Shown here: positions 7,461 to 11,512 of the stretch, piece after piece | How positions within the stretch are numbered: position 1 is the stretch's first letter | Layout of the letters: each line of letters begins with the position of its first letter | Origin: Bacteroidia bacterium | Lineage (GTDB): Bacteria > Bacteroidota > Bacteroidia > Bacteroidales > Azobacteroidaceae | Assembly (NCBI GenBank): GCA_025996895.1 | Contig: BNTW01000085.1 | Coordinates: 1-11,512 of the forward strand | Direction: 5' to 3' | DNA length: 11,512 bases | Program-made: the position numbers and the translations under genes | Notes under the pieces: generated by a model | Databases searched by the model: none | What the model was told of the DNA's origin: nothing | Seen by the model: the letters and a program-made list of their open reading frames with translations, nothing else

Positions 7461-8777
7461 TTAAATGTACATATTAACTATCGCTTCGTACAATTCTTGT
7501 TTCCCGCTGATTTGAGCCGGCTCGCCATTCTTTTTAGCATAAGCTACCAAGTCTTCAAGCGATGATTTACCTTCTTCAAATTTCTTGCCTTCGCCTGCAT
7601 CAAAAGAAGCGTAACGGTCGGTTACCATTTTTTTGTAAGGCGATTTTTCCAGAATAGCAGCGGCAGTTTCCAATGCGCGTGCAAATGCGTCCATACCGGA
7701 GATGTGCGCAATGAAAATGTCTTCCAAATCGGTGGAACTGCGACGTGTTTTAGCATCGAAGTTTGTACCACCATTGCCCAAACCACCTGCTTGCAAGATA
7801 ACCAACCAAGCTTGCGTCAATTCGTTGATGTCGATGGGGAACTGATCGGTATCCCAGCCGTTTTGGTAGTCGCCGCGGTTAGCGTCGATAGAGCCTAACA
7901 GGCCGGCATCGGCTGCTGCTTGCAGTTCGTGTTCAAAAGTGTGGCCGGCCAAAGTAGCGTGGTTCACTTCAATATTCAGTTTGAAATCTTTGTCCAAACC
8001 GTGTGCACGCAAGAAGCCGATAACGGTTTCAGAATCCACATCGTATTGATGTTTCGTCGGTTCCATCGGTTTCGGCTCAATCAAGAAAGTTCCTTTGAAA
8101 CCTTTGGAACGACCATAATCACGAGCGATGGTCAATAGTTGAGCCAAATGTTCTTTTTCACGTTTCATGTCGGTGTTCAACAAAGAATAGTAACCTTCGC
8201 GACCGCCCCAGAATACATAATTTTGTCCGCCCAATTCGATGGTTGCATCAATAGCGTTTTTGATTTGTACGGCGGCACGAGCTACCACGTCAAAATCAGG
8301 ATTGGTAGCAGCGCCATTGGTGTAACGTTTGTTACCGAATACGTTAGCTGTTCCCCAAAGCAATTTGATGCCTGTTTCGGCTTGTTTTTGTTTCGCGTAA
8401 GCAACAATGGCTTTCACATTGGCTTCATATTCTTCGATAGAATCGCCTTCTGCAATTAAGTCGGTATCGTGGAAGCAATAATATTCGATGCCGATTTTTT
8501 GCATAAATTCAAAACCGGCGTCCAATTTTTGTTTCGCAATTTCCAAAGCGGAAGCGCCTTGCGACCAGGGAAATGATTTTGTGCCCGGACCAAATGGGTC
8601 GCCGCCGTCGGCACAAAGCGTGTGCCACCAAGCCATAGAAAACTTAAACCAATCTTTCATTTTTTTGCCATACACTACTTTTTCAGCATCGTAATAGCGA
8701 AATGCCAGCGGGTTTTTACTTTCTTTTCCTTCAAATTTGATTTTCCCTATCGCGGGAAAGTACTCTTTTGTTGCCAT
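7461..8777 (-). CDS. xylA: Xylose isomerase
   Basis: Cytoplasmic enzyme that converts D-xylose to D-xylulose using two divalent metal ions. At 438 residues it matches the long class II isomerases shared by Bacteroides and anaerobic fungi such as Piromyces. The N-terminus ([13 protein letters not shown], then [17 protein letters not shown] at 50-66) is typical. The catalytic pair His103/Asp106 lies in [11 protein letters not shown] (101-111), the substrate-side Trp190 in FWGGREGYY, and metal ligands Glu234 (with Lys236 in LIEPKP), Glu270, His273, Asp298, Asp309, Asp311 and Asp341. None is missing, so the enzyme should be active. The start ATG at 8775-8777 gives the family's usual N-terminus. 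It is the third gene of the operon; the S23-type gene and heptamer repeats separate it from xylB. Confidence 0.97.
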   Translation of the reverse strand: MATKEYFPAIGKIKFEGKESKNPLAFRYYDAEKVVYGKKMKDWFKFSMAWWHTLCADGGDPFGPGTKSFPWSQGASALEIAKQKLDAGFEFMQKIGIEYYCFHDTDLIAEGDSIEEYEANVKAIVAYAKQKQAETGIKLLWGTANVFGNKRYTNGAATNPDFDVVARAAVQIKNAIDATIELGGQNYVFWGGREGYYSLLNTDMKREKEHLAQLLTIARDYGRSKGFKGTFLIEPKPMEPTKHQYDVDSETVIGFLRAHGLDKDFKLNIEVNHATLAGHTFEHELQAAADAGLLGSIDANRGDYQNGWDTDQFPIDINELTQAWLVILQAGGLGNGGTNFDAKTRRSSTDLEDIFIAHISGMDAFARALETAAAILEKSPYKKMVTDRYASFDAGEGKKFEEGKSSLEDLVAYAKKNGEPAQISGKQELYEAIVNMYI

Positions 8778-8796
8778 AATTTTTTAAAAAATTTGT

Positions 8797-8824
8797 GGGT
8801 GCACGGTACAAGGTACGCGGTGCA
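8797..8824. repeat. Degenerate heptamer array, left flank of S23 gene
   Basis: Four consecutive 7-base units on the plus strand: GGGTGCA, CGGTACA, AGGTACG, CGGTGCA. They lie between the stop of the S23-type gene and the xylA start. The same unit appears in the opposite orientation on the far side of the S23 gene (9231-9258). GGTACGCGGTGCATG (8812-8826) matches the reverse complement of 9236-9250 at 13 of 15 positions. Confidence 0.65.
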
Positions 8825-8832
8825 TGACCGGG

Positions 8833-9213
8833 TTATTTAATAGTTTTACGATAATTTATCAAATTATATATCATACTTGATATTTTTTTTGTTTTGTCAA
8901 TTAATTCTTTAGCTTTATCTTTTGTAAGATAATTTATTTTTTGAGCTAAATATAATTGTGTTTGCAATTCTCCCGACGATCCTTTTGCAATATACAAGAA
9001 TTGAATAAATTCTTTATTGGATTGTCGTTCAAAGCCTTCGGCAATATTAGATGGAATAGATGTTGCTGCTCGCTGTATCTGATCTTTAAAACCATAATCT
9101 TTGTTTTCTTTCAATTCGGCATAAACAGCCACGGTTAATTGCATGGCATTTTTCCAAACTTCCAAATCCTCAAATCCTTTTACAGTTTTCTTACTCTTAT
9201 CACACTCTTCCAT
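8833..9213 (-). CDS. Four-helix-bundle protein, S23/23S-rRNA intervening-sequence family
   Basis: A 126-residue soluble helical protein. Family marks are FEDLEVWKNAMQLTVAVY (14-31), YGFKDQIQRAATSIPSNIAEG (40-60), RQSNKEFIQFLYIAKGSSGE (63-82) and LQTQLYLAQKINYL (83-96). The family was first seen inside intervening sequences of some 23S rRNA genes and also occurs as free-standing genes; its fold resembles the Avd protein of diversity-generating retroelements. Its molecular role is not established, though conserved basic residues suggest nucleic-acid binding. There is no rRNA here. The gene sits in the xylose operon, same strand, 32 bases after xylB and 55 before xylA. It is visibly more AT-rich than both and is flanked by inverted heptamer arrays, so it looks like a later insertion. 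It has no evident link to xylose use. Confidence 0.85.
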   Translation of the reverse strand: MEECDKSKKTVKGFEDLEVWKNAMQLTVAVYAELKENKDYGFKDQIQRAATSIPSNIAEGFERQSNKEFIQFLYIAKGSSGELQTQLYLAQKINYLTKDKAKELIDKTKKISSMIYNLINYRKTIK

Positions 9214-9230
9214 TTTTCTCTTCCTTTTCG

Positions 9231-9258
9231 TGCACCGTGCACCGCTTACCGCTCACCC
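9231..9258. repeat. Degenerate heptamer array, right flank, overlapping xylB stop
   Basis: On the plus strand the units are TGCACCG, TGCACCG, CTTACCG and CTCACCC, the reverse complement of the CGGTGCA-type units at 8797-8824. The array covers the xylB stop codon (9246-9248) and its last four codons (LGER), so the C-terminus of XylB appears to be partly written by the repeat. Confidence 0.65.
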
Positions 9259-10730
9259 AAGGCCGCCTTTTTCCAACGTTCGTAGGCCTCTTCATATTGC
9301 GCTTTTTCTTCCAATTCGGGGTCAATCACCGCCAACTTTTCGAGGCTGGCAAATGCTTCTTTATTGTTTTTGTAAATGCCTGCGCCGATACCTGCACCTT
9401 TGGCTGCACCCGCTGCGCCGTCCGTATCATAGAGTTCGATAATCGCACCGCTGATACTTGCCAGCGTCTGGCGGAAAACCGGACTCAAAAACATGTTTGC
9501 ATTGCCTGCCCGGATAATGTTGATGTCCATACCCATTTGCGACATAATTTCGATACCGTATTGGAACGAGAAAACAATGCCTTCCTGCGCTGCGCGGATA
9601 ATATCCGACTGATTGTGAATGTTGAAATTAATGCCGTGAATGGAACAGCCGACTTCCTTATTTTCCAGAATACGTTCCGCTCCGTTTCCGAACGGAATGA
9701 TAGACAGGCCTTTACTTCCAACCGGCGAATGAGCCGCCAGCGTATTCATATCGTTATACGAAATACCCTGCGCCACTACATTGCGTTTAATCCACGAATT
9801 TAAAATACCTGTTCCGTTGATACATAACAACACGCCCAGCCGGGTTTGTTTTTCCGTATGATTGACATGAGCAAAGGTATTTACACGTGATTTCGGGTCA
9901 TAATTGACTTGTCCCAAAACGCCATACACTACGCCCGAAGTACCTGCTGTTGAAGCAATTTCGCCCGGATTAAATACGTTGAGCGAAAGCGCGTTGTTGG
10001 GTTGGTCGCCCGCGCGGTAACAAACCGGCGTACCTTCTTTCAAGCCCAATTCTTTTGCGGCAGCCGCCGTTACCAAGCCTTGAACACCGAAAGTCGGTTT
10101 GATTTCGGGAACAAAATGCTTGTCAAATCCGAAGTAATTCATCACTTCTTTCGACAAACGGTTTTCTTTGAAATCCCAAAAGATACCTTCCGACAAGCCT
10201 TCAATCGTCGTACAGATCTCATCTGTCAGGCGCATACCGATATAATCGCCCGGCAACATGAATTTATCAATCTGTTCATATACTTTCGGCTCATTTTCTT
10301 TCACCCAAGCCAATTTAGCTGCCGTAAAATTTCCCGGAGAATTTAACAAATGCGACAGGCATTTTTCCTCGCCGATGGATTTGAACGCCTTTTCGCCGTA
10401 TGGTACTGCCCGGCTGTCGCACCAGATAATCGACGGACGAAGGGCTTTTTTATTTTTATCAACCAAAACCAAACCGTGCATTTGATACGAAATACCAATT
10501 GCTTTGATTTCGTCCCCGCTCACACCCGACTGTTGCAATACAGATTCGTGCGCCAACTTCAAATTAGCCCACCACGATTCCGGCTCTTGCTCTGCCCAGC
10601 CCGGTTTTTTAGCCATTATTTGCATTTCTACTTTCGGAAAGAAATCTTGAGCGACGATTTTCCCTGATTCGGCTTCCACTAAACATGCTTTGACCGAAGA
10701 ACTTCCTACATCATAACCTAATAAGTACAT
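9246..10730 (-). CDS. xylB: Xylulokinase (FGGY carbohydrate kinase)
   Basis: Cytoplasmic kinase that phosphorylates D-xylulose with ATP to xylulose 5-phosphate. At 494 residues it has normal FGGY-family length with both ATPase-fold domains: GYDVGSSSVKACLVE (5-19) for phosphate binding, SYQMHGLVLVD (81-91) matching the xylulose-binding MHG loop, WCDSRA (103-108), GDQPNNAL (241-248) with the catalytic base Asp242, and TAGTSGVVYG (261-270). The C-terminal nucleotide-binding loop reads AGNANMFLSPVFRQTLA (408-424) where E. coli-type enzymes have GGGAKS; the SP.FRQ.LA part is kept. ATG at 10728-10730 is the only sensible start, about 33 bases after the predicted -7 box. It is the first gene of the xylose operon. 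The last codons fall in the heptamer repeat, but no domain is lost. Confidence 0.95.
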   Translation of the reverse strand: MYLLGYDVGSSSVKACLVEAESGKIVAQDFFPKVEMQIMAKKPGWAEQEPESWWANLKLAHESVLQQSGVSGDEIKAIGISYQMHGLVLVDKNKKALRPSIIWCDSRAVPYGEKAFKSIGEEKCLSHLLNSPGNFTAAKLAWVKENEPKVYEQIDKFMLPGDYIGMRLTDEICTTIEGLSEGIFWDFKENRLSKEVMNYFGFDKHFVPEIKPTFGVQGLVTAAAAKELGLKEGTPVCYRAGDQPNNALSLNVFNPGEIASTAGTSGVVYGVLGQVNYDPKSRVNTFAHVNHTEKQTRLGVLLCINGTGILNSWIKRNVVAQGISYNDMNTLAAHSPVGSKGLSIIPFGNGAERILENKEVGCSIHGINFNIHNQSDIIRAAQEGIVFSFQYGIEIMSQMGMDINIIRAGNANMFLSPVFRQTLASISGAIIELYDTDGAAGAAKGAGIGAGIYKNNKEAFASLEKLAVIDPELEEKAQYEEAYERWKKAALGER

Positions 10731-10762
10731 ATATGTTTGTTGTTTTTTATGGTATTAAGGGA

Positions 10763-10793
10763 CAAAAGTAACCTATTTTTTTACTTTTTCAAA
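10763..10793 (-). promoter_or_regulatory. Predicted Bacteroidetes-type promoter of the xylose operon
   Basis: On the minus strand TTTG (-33, plus coordinates 10790-10793) is followed after exactly 19 bases by TACTTTTG (-7, 10763-10770), a full match to TTTG-N19-21-TAnnTTTG. It ends 32 bases before the xylB start codon, leaving a short leader. No other good match was seen between 10740 and 10900. Confidence 0.65.
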
Positions 10794-10799
10794 ATGATT

Positions 10800-11058
10800 T
10801 TGCTTCTTTGGTGGAGAAATTTTTGCATATATCAAAAATTATTCTAAAATTTGCCGCTGATAATTTACATGACTTTGTTGCAACGTTTTACAAATGAGAT
10901 TTATTTCCACTATCAAACGACAGTGGATATTAGAAATGATACCATTTTTTGCACTGAAAACATATCAAGAATAAAAATAAACAAGATGTTAATCATATCA
11001 ATAGTTCGTTCAAAAAACAGATAAATTACTGAATAAAAGTAAAATAAGTTTAGAAATA
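10800..11058. other. AT-rich intergenic region without genes
   Basis: No credible reading frame lies between the xylose promoter and the transposase promoter. Visible items are an imperfect hairpin (ATTTCCACT at 10903-10911 with AGTGGATAT at 10922-10930, 8 of 9 pairs, 10-base loop) and an 8-base palindrome GTTGCAAC at 10877-10884. Either could be an operator for the xylose operon or part of the insertion-sequence end. The left terminus of the insertion sequence must lie somewhere in this stretch or just after it but cannot be located without its other end. Confidence 0.4.
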
Positions 11059-11090
11059 TTTGGAAAAAACCGCAGGAATTAGTACCTTTA
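11059..11090 (+). promoter_or_regulatory. Candidate promoter of the transposase gene
   Basis: TTTG at 11059-11062 is followed after 20 bases by TACCTTTA at 11083-11090, one base off the TAnnTTTG consensus. It ends 30 bases before the transposase ATG. Confidence 0.4.
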
Positions 11091-11120
11091 AAGCATTGAC
11101 TCACAATCAGAAGTTTCGAT

Positions 11121-11512
11121 ATGACCCCTGCGATTTATGTCCGATATACAGAGATTGTATTAACAGCACTATCAAGTGCAAAAGTAAAAATAAATAAAAG
11201 CAAACGCAACTTTATGCTTGAGGTTTTCATGCTATACCTCAGTATTCCCGATCGGATCAACTTCCTGCAATTAGGAAGGTATAGCCGTTTTGGGGAACAG
11301 CGTTTCCGCAGGCAGTTTGAGAGGGGGTTTGACTTTTTCTCCTTCAACCGAGCGATGGTCTCTCCTTCTGTCGGTCCACGCAATGCAATCGCTTTCGATG
11401 CCGGTTTTATCCACAAATCCGGCAAAAAGACACCCGGCATTGGTTACTTTTGGTCGGGCTGTGCCGGAAAAACCCTTCGTGGGTTGGAGGTGTTGAGTCT
11501 TTCGCTTATTGA
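11121..11512 (+). CDS. IS transposase, N-terminal part (cut by window end)
   Basis: The first 130 codons of a transposase that continues beyond the window. The protein starts MTPAIYVRYTEIVLTALSSA, has a basic stretch with NKSKRNF, then LSIPDRINFLQLGRYSRFGEQRFRRQFE, and reaches the first catalytic region NAIAFDAGFIHKSGKKTPG followed by FWSGCAGKTLRGLE. The Asp in AFDAGF is the likely first member of the DDE triad. From memory it resembles DDE transposases (IS4-like superfamily) common in Bacteroidales; the exact IS family is not certain. An in-frame TGA at 11097-11099 fixes the ATG at 11121 as the first start. No frameshift is visible, so the element may be intact. The frames on the opposite strand are shadows. 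Confidence 0.8.
   Translation, partial: MTPAIYVRYTEIVLTALSSAKVKINKSKRNFMLEVFMLYLSIPDRINFLQLGRYSRFGEQRFRRQFERGFDFFSFNRAMVSPSVGPRNAIAFDAGFIHKSGKKTPGIGYFWSGCAGKTLRGLEVLSLSLI

Noticed and set aside
8797..9258. Heptamer arrays as a CRISPR
   Set aside because: Units are 7 bases with no spacers and no cas genes are nearby.
9237..9803. 188-codon plus-strand reading frame
   Set aside because: It lies wholly antisense to the strongly supported xylB and has no recognisable motif.
10913..11104. 63-codon minus-strand reading frame in the intergenic region
   Set aside because: Low-complexity AT-rich translation with no motif and no conserved context.

Overview
The window looks like a chromosomal segment from an anaerobic Bacteroidetes bacterium, most likely Bacteroidales. 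Three things point there: the 438-residue xylose isomerase of the Bacteroides/anaerobic-fungus type, promoter-like sites that fit the Bacteroidetes pattern TTTG-N19-21-TAnnTTTG instead of E. coli -35/-10 boxes, and start codons without clear Shine-Dalgarno sequences. The genus cannot be fixed from this sequence alone.

Layout. Positions 1-370 are a worn left edge: the first codons of a minus-strand gene running out of the window, an inverted repeat, and the DNA-binding tail of a serine recombinase with no catalytic domain. Positions 374-4449 (plus strand) hold a compact operon: a POT/PTR2 proton-coupled peptide transporter, an OPT-family oligopeptide transporter 39 bases later, and a small PqqD-like protein whose ATG overlaps the OPT stop codon. 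A hairpin at 4461-4490 ends the operon and also covers the end of a converging minus-strand gene for an ATP-dependent RNA ligase of the DRB0094 (Rnl5) type (4481-5848).

Positions 5868-10793 form a minus-strand D-xylose operon read in the order promoter (10763-10793), xylB, a four-helix-bundle S23-type gene, xylA, xylE, terminator (5868-5910). XylE imports xylose with protons, XylA isomerises it to xylulose, and XylB phosphorylates that to xylulose 5-phosphate for the pentose phosphate pathway. No xylose regulator gene is in the window.

Two foreign-looking insertions interrupt the xylose operon. The S23-type gene is flanked by degenerate 7-base tandem repeats in opposite orientation (8797-8824 and 9231-9258), the right set running into the xylB stop codon. 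Between xylA and xylE lies a roughly 100-base palindromic repeat (7354-7453) with perfect inverted ends. It extends the xylE reading frame upstream, so the true xylE start is probably 7334 and not 7415. At the right edge, after about 390 bases of AT-rich DNA with no gene, an IS transposase gene begins at 11121 and runs out of the window.

The most interesting items are the S23 gene with its inverted heptamer arrays inside a catabolic operon, and the pairing of two unrelated peptide transporters with a PqqD-like peptide-binding protein that has no visible RiPP pathway.
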